Source: Pseudomonas fragi
GTDB lineage: Bacteria; Pseudomonadota; Gammaproteobacteria; Pseudomonadales; Pseudomonadaceae
Assembly (NCBI RefSeq): GCF_900105835.1
Contig: NZ_LT629783.1
Location: 1,178,001-1,242,000 of the forward strand
Reading direction: 5' to 3'
Length of the DNA stretch: 64,000 nucleotides
Shown here: positions 8,619 to 15,881 of the stretch, piece after piece
Layout of the letters: the number at the start of each line of letters is the position of its first letter
Numbering within the stretch: position 1 is the stretch's first letter
The notes under the pieces: model-generated
The model's database searches: none
Told to the model about the DNA's origin: nothing
Seen by the model: the letters and a program-made list of their open reading frames with translations, nothing else
Position numbers and translations under genes: made by a program

Positions 8619-11456
8619 TTACAGCGGCATGGGAGCGCCGTAGATATTCGCCCCGGGGCCAAGGTTGCGGTACAGGATGTACAGGCCCAGGCCGCGCAGA
8701 ATCTCCCCGGCCCAAAAGCCGAAGAACATGCCGTTATCCGTGCCCAGCCGCACCGCCGGCGACCAACAGCCGTTCATGGGTTGGCCCGGTACCGGCGTGA
8801 CCACATAGTGGGTTTGCAGCTCGGTCACACAGGCCTCGATCAAACCGTCCAACCCCGCCACCTGACTGCCCGCCAACCCCGCCAGACAGGCACCGGCCAG
8901 CCACAGCCCGGTCATATGGCCGGTGAAGTCCTCCGCCATCGGCTTGGCCGTGCTGGTCATGGGAAAGTCCGTGGGCAGAATGCCGCCCGAGGCTTTAACA
9001 AACTGGACCAGCCAACTCAGCCAGTTTTCCGCGTAGGCCTTGAGCTTTGCCGGCACCGCTTTGCCTTGGCTGGCCAGCTCGTACCACGCCCGGCACGCGC
9101 CCATCATTGCTCGGGGCTGGTAGCCGCTCCACGCCGTGCCGTTGCCCCAGTGGTACATCGTCCAGGTATCCGGCTTGCCGTACTTGTAGTTATCCCAACG
9201 GTTCCACACATAGGCCGATGCGCCCGGGCCCAACTGGCCGAACTTCTGCGCGTACCACTGCTGCGAGTCGTACAGAAACTCGACCATCTGATTGAGCCGG
9301 GGCCCGTATTCATTGAGCGGGTCGATGCAGTAAATCAGCGGGTACTGATAACCCGGGTACGGCATGCCGTGCCATGCGCCGATCTGGTCGGTGCCCTCGG
9401 CGTAGATATTGGAAAACGGGATTACCCCGGGGCAGTACGCCAACGAATCGTCACGGTATTGCAGGATGGTGCAATCCCCCACCAGCGCCCGGAACTTGGC
9501 CTGCCCCTTGACCGTCAGCCGATAGTTCAGCGTGTAGCCATCCTCGGCCGCAAAGGCCGGGGGGACGTCATTGATGCAGTAATACGAGAACGTCAGATTG
9601 GTGTCTGAGCTGTCATCCATCAGGATTGAAAAGCCGTCTACCTCGGTGTACTTCGGCGCGCTCGGCTCGGGACGATCCTCGGCCCCGGGCTGGTAGCCCG
9701 ACAGCGTGGCGTCCTCGGGCCGGATCACCAGCGTGACCCAGGCACCCGCCGTTGCCGGCAACATCCACCACCACCGCCACCCGTCAGCATCGACAATGCG
9801 CAGATTGAAATTGCCGTCAGCGCGGTAGGTGATGCTCTGCAGCGGCGCCTTTTCGGTTGGCAGCAGCCAGTGCCCGACGCTGTACCAGCCATCATCGGTG
9901 GGGAAAATCGAGCTGACCACGTTGCCGCCGCGCCCTTCAAAAATCCCCGGCTCGTAGCCTTCCTCAGACACGATATCGTCCGAGTGCGAGACGGCACGCA
10001 GGTCGGCCATGATGTACTCAGAGCCGTCATCCTTGCTCAGCCGGGTAAAGCTGCTCAGCGGGATATCGTGGGCGACCACTTCGATGTTGGACACCGACTT
10101 GGGCAGCGCACAGCTGTACTTGATCCCGCTGCCCTCGACCTTGCTGGGCGACACCACCAGCTCGACCTTGGCATTGAGCGGCGCATTGAAGGTGTCCACG
10201 CCGCCGTAACAGGTGCGTACCAGTGAGTCCTTGCTGATCCTGAACCACACCGCCTGCTGCTCCAGGGACACTTGCGCCGCATCGGCGCAATCCACGGTGA
10301 TGTAACCCATTGAGTCGCGGTTGATCACCGGCTCTGCATCGCTCGGGTAACTGAACTGGTAGGCAATGCCGTCCGTGTAGGGCGTCAGCTCGGTGCGGCT
10401 TTGCCGGAAAAAGCGGTCGCTGGAGTCAATCTGCGTGTACTCATGGGCGGTAAAGCGGCACGCATCCATCGCCTTCTTGTAGCGGCTCTCGCCGGTGATC
10501 CGCCAGAGCATGTAACAGGCGTCCATGTACCACTGTTCACCATCGGCCGCGTTGCCCATCTGGTTGACGCTGCCCAGCAACGGCACATGCAACGGCCGGT
10601 TGTGCTGTACCGCGTTACGCGGGATCAGGTAGCCGCCGTGCTCCACCGGCTGACGGGTGGCGTAGTTCAGCTTGTGCTCCCCGTTCACCGCCGTACTTTT
10701 GAGCTGGACCTGCCCGCGCTCTTCCAGCGGGTGGCCTTCGGAAAGCACGTCACCATCGGCGTTAATCTTTTGCCCGGTCCACGCGATGATCCAGTCCACA
10801 TCGAACTGGCTGCCCGTCTTGTCCCAGTCAATCGAGCCGTCTTCTTTGACTGCCTGCACCGTGGCGTTGATCGCCTCCCAGGCCAATGCGCCGTCAAAGG
10901 CAAAGGTCGCCTTGTCCAGATATTCGCCCCAGTGCGGCGCACCGTGGGGAATCGACAACGCGCCGTTGGCGAACTCAAAGGGAACACCCTTGAACCCGCT
11001 GTGGGTGGGCTCGGCAGCATCAATCGGCCAGTTGGCCAGCACCGGTTCCTTGGAATTGACGATCCAGTTGGCAATGCGCCGCTGTGGCGTGTCAGGGATT
11101 GGCTGGCCCGCGTAGAAATACGCCTCGTAAGCCTCCCAGTGCCACACCGCCGCGTCCAGATAGCGCTGATCCTTGGTCGCCAGATAGGCATGCGCGTAAC
11201 CGAGGATATGCAGCGCCTGCCCCTCGGTGGTGCCGTCGCCGTTGGGCTGGTACTCCATTTGCGAGTGCGCGATAAAGTGCCGGTTGTTGGCCAGCACGCC
11301 CTGCAGGTTCTGCGCGTAGTGCTGCAGCGTGGCGTCGTTGGTGTCGCCGGTGTTGTGCTTGAGAAAACGGTGATGGCCTTCGATCATGCTCAGCGCATTG
11401 TTCAGGCCGGTTTTCTGGCTGGCCGGGCGACGGCTGTTAAGCGGGGACAGATGCAT
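8619..11456 (-). CDS. Large tail-associated protein with alpha/alpha-toroid glycosidase-like fold (candidate depolymerase)
   Basis: This 945-residue protein is encoded between the baseplate gene I block and the tail fibre, so it is probably a virion tail component. The N-terminal part (about residues 30-380) reads as helical hairpins with aromatic/acidic motifs (HFIAHSQMEYQPNGDGTTEGQALHIL; VDWIIAWTG). The middle (about 380-650) looks beta-rich, and the C-terminus (650-945) is again hairpin-like (WYAQKFGQLGPGASAYVWNRWDNYKYG). Six-hairpin glycoside hydrolases and lyases have this layout, so a surface-polysaccharide depolymerase is a fair inference, but no catalytic pair can be assigned. The ATG at 11456 is preceded by GGGAG. 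Prophage B has no counterpart. Confidence 0.5.
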   Translation of the reverse strand: MHLSPLNSRRPASQKTGLNNALSMIEGHHRFLKHNTGDTNDATLQHYAQNLQGVLANNRHFIAHSQMEYQPNGDGTTEGQALHILGYAHAYLATKDQRYLDAAVWHWEAYEAYFYAGQPIPDTPQRRIANWIVNSKEPVLANWPIDAAEPTHSGFKGVPFEFANGALSIPHGAPHWGEYLDKATFAFDGALAWEAINATVQAVKEDGSIDWDKTGSQFDVDWIIAWTGQKINADGDVLSEGHPLEERGQVQLKSTAVNGEHKLNYATRQPVEHGGYLIPRNAVQHNRPLHVPLLGSVNQMGNAADGEQWYMDACYMLWRITGESRYKKAMDACRFTAHEYTQIDSSDRFFRQSRTELTPYTDGIAYQFSYPSDAEPVINRDSMGYITVDCADAAQVSLEQQAVWFRISKDSLVRTCYGGVDTFNAPLNAKVELVVSPSKVEGSGIKYSCALPKSVSNIEVVAHDIPLSSFTRLSKDDGSEYIMADLRAVSHSDDIVSEEGYEPGIFEGRGGNVVSSIFPTDDGWYSVGHWLLPTEKAPLQSITYRADGNFNLRIVDADGWRWWWMLPATAGAWVTLVIRPEDATLSGYQPGAEDRPEPSAPKYTEVDGFSILMDDSSDTNLTFSYYCINDVPPAFAAEDGYTLNYRLTVKGQAKFRALVGDCTILQYRDDSLAYCPGVIPFSNIYAEGTDQIGAWHGMPYPGYQYPLIYCIDPLNEYGPRLNQMVEFLYDSQQWYAQKFGQLGPGASAYVWNRWDNYKYGKPDTWTMYHWGNGTAWSGYQPRAMMGACRAWYELASQGKAVPAKLKAYAENWLSWLVQFVKASGGILPTDFPMTSTAKPMAEDFTGHMTGLWLAGACLAGLAGSQVAGLDGLIEACVTELQTHYVVTPVPGQPMNGCWSPAVRLGTDNGMFFGFWAGEILRGLGLYILYRNLGPGANIYGAPMPL

Positions 11457-11964
11457 CGAACCAACTCCCATCAAAAAAGCCCAACCAACCGCCACCGTCT
11501 GACATGAATGTCAGCACGTCCGCCGCGCCCGCCTCGTAGGCCAGCACCGGCGGGCGCTTGCTTGACCAGTGAACGCTGGCCGGAAACGTGACCTTATTCG
11601 CCCCGGTGCCCTGACGCAGGCGCACCGTGAATGACCAGGTGTAACCCGCTGGCACATCGGTATTGAGAAACGTGAGCAAGCATTGCGGCTTGTCCAGCGT
11701 CACGTCGAAGAACGACACGCCGTTGGTGTAGGCCACGTCCAGAGCCAACGCGGCGCCGGCAGACGGGATCGCCCGCTTGCGCGGCAGCAACAGGCCGCCG
11801 GTCAAGTCGGTGATCATCTTGGCCAGTGCCAGGAGCGTGGGCGAAGGCCCGGAAGCGGTCTCGACAACCACGTCCGCCGGCAGGTGAACAATGTCATGGG
11901 CCGTTTGCGCTGCTGTTTCCATCAGCTCGATAGCCGCCCGTTGGCGGTCAGACATTTCGCTCAT
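11437..11964 (-). CDS. Hypothetical tail-fibre-module protein
   Basis: This 175-residue protein lies directly after tail protein I (ATGA overlap at 11961-11964) and overlaps the next gene by 20 bases. The N-terminal 45 residues are helical (RQRAAIELMETAAQTAHDIVHLPADVVV), the rest looks beta-rich (AYTNGVSFFDVTLDKPQCLL; TFPASVHWSS) and ends in a Gly/Trp-rich tail. I do not recognise a family. Position and tight coupling suggest a fibre-attachment or baseplate-collar protein working with the large 945-residue protein. Confidence 0.55.
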   Translation of the reverse strand: MSEMSDRQRAAIELMETAAQTAHDIVHLPADVVVETASGPSPTLLALAKMITDLTGGLLLPRKRAIPSAGAALALDVAYTNGVSFFDVTLDKPQCLLTFLNTDVPAGYTWSFTVRLRQGTGANKVTFPASVHWSSKRPPVLAYEAGAADVLTFMSDGGGWLGFFDGSWFDASVPA

Positions 11965-12599
11965 GTAACCCTCATCAGGCCCGGTAAGGCGAAGTTGGAG
12001 AAGTAATAGAGGTCGTTGGCCGACAGCTCCAGATTGATCAGGTCGAGGTCGTCCGACCACAGCTCAGGTGATGAAATAGTGACCTCGTCACCCGAAGAAA
12101 TACCGGCGCCGATGTAGTAGGTGCCGTCCGGGCTAAAGGTGATGCTCAGCCCCACCAGATGCCGGCTGACCGGCTTGGTGTCGTTGATCATCCGTTCCAG
12201 CTCGGCAATGGCCGTGTCGCTCAGGCCGCTGTCGAACAGGGCCAGACTCATGGTGAACGTGCCCGGTTCGCCCATCGGCTCCAGTTCGTGCCACTCGGTG
12301 ATATCCAAAATGTCCGCGAACGGTTCGACCACCCGGCGCAGCGCGCCCACGGTGCCCTTGCGCTTGTGGACTTCAAACGCATCCTTGACCACCTTGCGCT
12401 TGATCGTCTCGGACCATTCCGGGTCCCAGCGATCGACACTGCGCTGGATGGCCAGCCACGGCAGCAGTGCCGCCGGGCAGTTCTCGACCGAGTGGACTTG
12501 ACGCAGCACGTTGGCCAGCTCGACGTCACCCGTCGAAAGCTGGGCAAGCGCCTCTTCCAGCGACACGCGATTGCTCGGCAACAGGCTGGAATCACTCAT
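11961..12599 (-). CDS. I: Baseplate/tail protein I (P2 gpI)
   Basis: This 212-residue protein belongs to the P2 gpI family: LPSNRVSLEEALAQ, then CPAALLPWLAIQRSVDRWDPEW, FEVHKRKGTVGALRRVVEPF and DTKPVSRHLVGLSI. It overlaps the end of gpJ by 8 bases. Its C-terminal 40 residues (after SPDGTYYIGAG) are unrelated to those of the prophage B copy, which carries a tandem repeat there. gpI and gpJ together complete the baseplate and attach fibres. Confidence 0.88.
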   Translation of the reverse strand: MSDSSLLPSNRVSLEEALAQLSTGDVELANVLRQVHSVENCPAALLPWLAIQRSVDRWDPEWSETIKRKVVKDAFEVHKRKGTVGALRRVVEPFADILDITEWHELEPMGEPGTFTMSLALFDSGLSDTAIAELERMINDTKPVSRHLVGLSITFSPDGTYYIGAGISSGDEVTISSPELWSDDLDLINLELSANDLYYFSNFALPGLMRVT

Positions 12600-13482
12600 C
12601 AGTGCCACCGATTACCACGCTGGCCTTGATGCAGTTGGCCGCTTGCGTATCCAGCACCACCACATCCGCCGCCGGGTGTATCAGCTCGACCCGCTGCACC
12701 CGGGACACATGCAGCGCGGCATGGATGGCCGATTTGCGGATATCCCGCCCCAGACGGCGCTGCGTGTTCACATAGCGCTCCAGCGAGGCGTTGGCCTCGG
12801 CCAGACTCAGCTCCATTTCCGGGCCCGGGTACAGGTACAGCACCGCCTCAATCTTGTAGTCGACCAGCTCGGCCGACCGCACCAGAAGGCGATCACCCAC
12901 GGGGCGCACGTCCTCATCACTGAGCGCGACCCGCACCTTTTCCAGCAGATCGGCCGACGCCTTACCGTCGCCAAGACGGCTCAGAATGCTGACCAGCACC
13001 GTGGCCGGGCTCGGGCTGCTGGCCCGGGCATCCGCCACCCGACCATCCGCCGACAGCGCATGAAACACATAAGCATCCCGGGGGCCCGCGATCGACATGC
13101 CCTCAAAGGCCAGCAACGTGCGCTCGACCAGAGAATCGTCCGACTCGTATTGCGCCTCGATCGGCGACACTGCAGCGGGGTCAGCCTCGACCACGGTCAG
13201 GCGCTTGACGTTGTAGTTAGCCGCCAAATGGTCCACGTCGCTGCCCCGAGCAAACGCCAACAGCAGCGCCTTGGCCGCGTCGTTGATCCGCGCCCTTTCC
13301 ATCATCTTGTCGTAAGCGCGCTTTTCCAGCAGCTTGACCACCGGCTCAGACTCCAGCGGAGCCGACCAGTTCTTGCCCATCAAGGCGCGAAAGTCGGTCA
13401 GCGCCTCCTGATACAGCGTCTCAAAATCCAGCGGCTCCAGCACAATCGGCGCCGGCAAGCGGGACAGGTCCAGAGTACTCAT
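12592..13482 (-). CDS. J: Baseplate assembly protein J (P2 gpJ)
   Basis: This 296-residue protein shows the gpJ family pattern: LEPLDFETLYQEALTDFR, AFARGSDVDHLAANYNVKRL, SPSPATVLVSILSR and C-terminal RRLGRDIRKSAIHAALHVSRVQRVEL. It forms the wedge of the contractile-tail baseplate. It overlaps gpW by 4 bases upstream and gpI by 8 bases downstream. The paralogue at 58924-59814 has the same length. Confidence 0.92.
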   Translation of the reverse strand: MSTLDLSRLPAPIVLEPLDFETLYQEALTDFRALMGKNWSAPLESEPVVKLLEKRAYDKMMERARINDAAKALLLAFARGSDVDHLAANYNVKRLTVVEADPAAVSPIEAQYESDDSLVERTLLAFEGMSIAGPRDAYVFHALSADGRVADARASSPSPATVLVSILSRLGDGKASADLLEKVRVALSDEDVRPVGDRLLVRSAELVDYKIEAVLYLYPGPEMELSLAEANASLERYVNTQRRLGRDIRKSAIHAALHVSRVQRVELIHPAADVVVLDTQAANCIKASVVIGGTDE

Positions 13483-13805
13483 ACAGTCACATCCAATAGC
13501 TTGCTATCGCCCAGAAAGGTGCCCGACAGGCGAAAGGTGATACGCCCGCTCAGCACGGACACGACTTGAACCCGGGTCAGCTCCAGACGCGGCTCCCAGC
13601 GATTCAGGGCGCGGGCAGCTTCGGCCTGCACGGCGCTTTTCCAGCCCTCAGAAACGGGCAAGTCAACAAAGCGGCGGATCGTGCTGCCGTACTCGGGACG
13701 CATCAGCCGCGACCCCATAGGCGTGGTCAAAATGTCTTCAATGGACTGCAGCAGGTGATCGAGGCCCGAGATAGGCTGCCCGGTGTGGCGGTCCATTCCG
13801 ATCAT
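13479..13805 (-). CDS. W: Baseplate protein W (GPW/gp25 family)
   Basis: This 108-residue protein is of the GPW/gp25 family and resembles T4 gp25: GLDHLLQSIEDILTTPMGSRLMRPEYGSTI near the N-terminus, then RALNRWEPRLELTRVQV. It connects the baseplate wedge to the sheath. It lies in the conserved order V-(small ORF)-W-J-I. The paralogue is at 59811-60137. Confidence 0.92.
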   Translation of the reverse strand: MIGMDRHTGQPISGLDHLLQSIEDILTTPMGSRLMRPEYGSTIRRFVDLPVSEGWKSAVQAEAARALNRWEPRLELTRVQVVSVLSGRITFRLSGTFLGDSKLLDVTV

Positions 13806-13809
13806 GGGG

Positions 13810-14007
13810 CTACTCCGGCAGACGCTCTAGGTCGGGGTGTTTATCGAGAAAGGTCTGCGCTTCAGCGTCCGACACCTCGACGCGGTGTTTTCTGACCTCC
13901 AGCGTTCGGCCGTTACGCATCACCAGCGTGCGGGAGATAAAAGCAGTGTCGCGATAGGCCACCGGGGCGCTGGGCGCCTCATCAATCGGGGTTGGTTTGC
14001 TCGCCAT
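13810..14007 (-). CDS. Small conserved phage protein between gpV and gpW
   Basis: This 65-residue protein has an N-terminal beta-like part (YRDTAFISRTLVMRNGRTLEVRKHRVEV) and a C-terminal DAEAQTFLDKHPDLERLPE. The ATG at 14007 follows AGGAG closely. The extension to 14037 is rejected because it runs into the terminator. A homologue of 64 residues lies at 60142-60336. I do not recognise a named family; its fixed place suggests a baseplate accessory role. Confidence 0.65.
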   Translation of the reverse strand: MASKPTPIDEAPSAPVAYRDTAFISRTLVMRNGRTLEVRKHRVEVSDAEAQTFLDKHPDLERLPE

Positions 14008-14025
14008 TGTTTTCTCCTGGCATGA

Positions 14026-14047
14026 AAAAACCCGCACTGGGCGGGTC
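14026..14047 (-). terminator. Terminator-like hairpin between gpV and the small ORF
   Basis: The minus RNA has ACCCGCCCAGTGCGGGT followed by TTTTTT. In prophage B a similar hairpin (60349-60377) marks the border of the sdhC/tetR insertion. Confidence 0.55.
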
Positions 14048-14052
14048 TTGGT

Positions 14053-14634
14053 TTAATGCTTGTGGTTGGGTGTATTGCCGCTGGTGTCGATAATTGCCCC
14101 GCCACCATTGATATCGCCCGTTACGCGTAACGCGCCATTTATCAGCACTTCGCCATAGATCGTCACATCACCATCCAGCGCGATCGCCCCGGACGTGACG
14201 ACCACGGCGTTATCCGTAACGGTGGCCGAAGAACTACCAACCTTGATATCCACCGAGCCTGACGGCAGCTCAATGATGTAGCTGTGGGCCTGCCAGTCGT
14301 AGGTCAGCGAACCACCATCATCAAACAGCCAGCGCTCGACGTGATCGCGGTTATCCGGGGCTGGCCCGGCATCGCCAAACAACCCCGGCACAAAGGTGCC
14401 TTGTGACACGTCACCGCTCGGGCTGAGCAACGCGCCCTGCTCACCCATACTGGGCACCCGCCAGTGCCGCGCCTTGCCCGCTGCCTGACTGTGCCAACGC
14501 ACCCAGGCACTGATCCATTCCCCGTCAGACACTCGACACACGGGCGGCCTGACAGTCAGGTCAAGGGCGACCACATAGCACTCCTTGACCACCCCGGCGA
14601 TCATGCGGTCGTGCTCGGCAAGGGCATGGCTCAC
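14053..14634 (-). CDS. V: Baseplate assembly protein V (tail spike, P2 gpV)
   Basis: This 193-residue protein belongs to the P2 gpV family of membrane-piercing spikes: an OB-like N-terminal domain (CRVSDGEWISAWVRW; GEQGALLSPSGDVSQGTFVPGLF) and a C-terminal beta-helix (VDIKVGSSSATVTDNAVVVTSGAIALDGDVTIYG) ending in NTPNHKH, whose histidines may bind a metal as in the P2 spike tip. It uses a GTG start at 14634 overlapping the upstream stop codon, with GAGG upstream. The palindrome GTTACGCGTAAC lies within this gene at 14120-14131. Confidence 0.9.
   Translation of the reverse strand: MSHALAEHDRMIAGVVKECYVVALDLTVRPPVCRVSDGEWISAWVRWHSQAAGKARHWRVPSMGEQGALLSPSGDVSQGTFVPGLFGDAGPAPDNRDHVERWLFDDGGSLTYDWQAHSYIIELPSGSVDIKVGSSSATVTDNAVVVTSGAIALDGDVTIYGEVLINGALRVTGDINGGGAIIDTSGNTPNHKH
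14120..14131. repeat. 12-bp palindrome GTTACGCGTAAC inside gpV
   Basis: Third perfect copy of the dispersed palindrome, here inside a coding region (ALRVTG). The homologous site in prophage B (61812-61823) differs by one base. Confidence 0.55.
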
Positions 14635-15143
14635 GGGTCAACCTCATCGCCCACGCTGAACATCAGCGAGCCGGGCGTTTCGTCGGGCCACGGCCATTCA
14701 AATTCGCCAAAGTGAACAACCTGCATCCACTCAACGACCCACACGCAGAACTGAGCAAGCTCAGGCGTGGAGCCATCTGGCTGTACCTGTATGTTTTTAG
14801 GCGCGTCGACAAAGTCGAGGTCCCAATACTGATTGTGCAGCACGGTCGCAACCCGCCCCGCCAAAATGGAAGCCTGCAGCGGCGCCCGCTTGCGCGTGGC
14901 ATCGACCAATACCACTGCCTGAAAGCGACAGGTCAACGAGGTTTTACCCGTGCCAGTGTCCGAGGCGTCGCCCATGCCAGTCATGGCGAAGACCAAAGCC
15001 GGCTCCCCCATTTCCTTGTTCAGCTCGGGGTATGGCTCGACATGCTTAAAGGCGGGGATGCGCTCACGAAAGATCGCCTCAATGGCATCGTGCAGCATCG
15101 TCAGCTCACTGACGGCCTCACTTGATATCGTCGGATCGTTCAC
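14631..15143 (-). CDS. Tail terminator/completion-like protein
   Basis: This 170-residue protein lies between the head-tail joining gene and gpV, the place of the tail terminator. A core segment (KTSLTCRFQAVVLVDATRKRAPLQASILAGRVATVLHNQYW) resembles minor tail U/terminator proteins. Its last 20 or so residues (WPWPDETPGSLMFSV..EVDP) match the end of the 163-residue protein at 62323-62814 while the N-terminal part differs, marking a recombination border between head and tail modules. Confidence 0.55.
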   Translation of the reverse strand: MNDPTISSEAVSELTMLHDAIEAIFRERIPAFKHVEPYPELNKEMGEPALVFAMTGMGDASDTGTGKTSLTCRFQAVVLVDATRKRAPLQASILAGRVATVLHNQYWDLDFVDAPKNIQVQPDGSTPELAQFCVWVVEWMQVVHFGEFEWPWPDETPGSLMFSVGDEVDP

Positions 15144-15498
15144 TGTCTGCCCCCAAAATCAGATCAACCATGCCCGCACCGTCCGGCTCAGGCCTGACCA
15201 TCTTGTAACGACCGCCGCCATCGACAGCCGGCAGGTCAATGGTGATGAATGCCCCACGCTTCACATTGGCGGCATCGACTGAGCGCACGGTAAACGTGGG
15301 CTCCTTGATCTGGTCGGTATTGATCGCCGCGCCAAGGCGAAAGCCGCTCGCCTTGGCGCCGATCTGCGCACCGAGAAATGGCGACACAAACGCACCGCGA
15401 ATCGTTGTGCCATCTTCCAGCGTGGCCTGATCGCCAAGGCGATCGATCAGAACGCGGTCCATCCGCGCCGCTCGCTCGCGAAAGCGATCAGCCGCCAT
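15118..15498 (-). CDS. Head-tail joining protein, lambda FII-like
   Basis: This 126-residue protein resembles the lambda gpFII / prophage head-tail joining family: DGTTIRGAFVSPFLGAQIG, FTVRSVDAANVKRGAFITIDLPAVDGGGRYKMV, VDLILGAD. A divergent counterpart occupies 63469-63789 in prophage B. It overlaps its neighbours at both ends (1 base with the decoration gene, 26 with the terminator gene). Confidence 0.65.
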   Translation of the reverse strand: MAADRFRERAARMDRVLIDRLGDQATLEDGTTIRGAFVSPFLGAQIGAKASGFRLGAAINTDQIKEPTFTVRSVDAANVKRGAFITIDLPAVDGGGRYKMVRPEPDGAGMVDLILGADSERSDDIK

Positions 15499-15812
15499 CA
15501 GGGGATCAACAACGCGGTGGCCACGTTACTGACCATATCGCTGCTCAGCTTGCCGAACGGCACTGAATCAGCCGTGGCAGGGGCCACCAGAACGCCCGCT
15601 TTGACGCTGACTTTCTGGCCCTTTTTAAGGGCACCATCAGCCTTTACACGCCACTCGCCACGGGTATGGCCCACCAGCTTGTCGCCTTCCAGACCACCAC
15701 TGAGCGGGATCAGTACCAGATCATTGATGGCCACCGGCACACCAGCAACGGCGCCGCCGGCCGGGGCGATAAATTCTTGGGTTTCGCCACTGCTTACAAA
15801 ATTCTTGGCCAT
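15498..15812 (-). CDS. Capsid cement/decoration-like protein (DUF2190)
   Basis: This 104-residue protein has the DUF2190 pattern: MAKNFVSSGETQEFIAPAGGAVAGVPVAINDLVLIPL, GEWRVKADGALKKGQKVSV and a short C-terminal GKLSSDMVSNVATALLIP. It follows the capsid gene, where such decoration proteins are found, and probably stabilises the expanded head. The ATG at 15812 is nine bases after AGGAG. Confidence 0.75.
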   Translation of the reverse strand: MAKNFVSSGETQEFIAPAGGAVAGVPVAINDLVLIPLSGGLEGDKLVGHTRGEWRVKADGALKKGQKVSVKAGVLVAPATADSVPFGKLSSDMVSNVATALLIP

Positions 15813-15838
15813 AGCCAATTTCTCCTGCTTTAAGAAAC

Positions 15839-15868
15839 AACAAGCCCCGCACAGGGCGGGGCTCAGGG
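15839..15868 (-). terminator. Terminator after capsid gene region
   Basis: The minus RNA has GCCCCGCCCTGTGCGGGGC followed by a short T-containing stretch (TTGTTG), a weak poly-U tail. It lies between the capsid fusion and the DUF2190 gene and may balance expression of the two. Confidence 0.5.
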
Positions 15869-15881
15869 GTTACAGCGCGGC

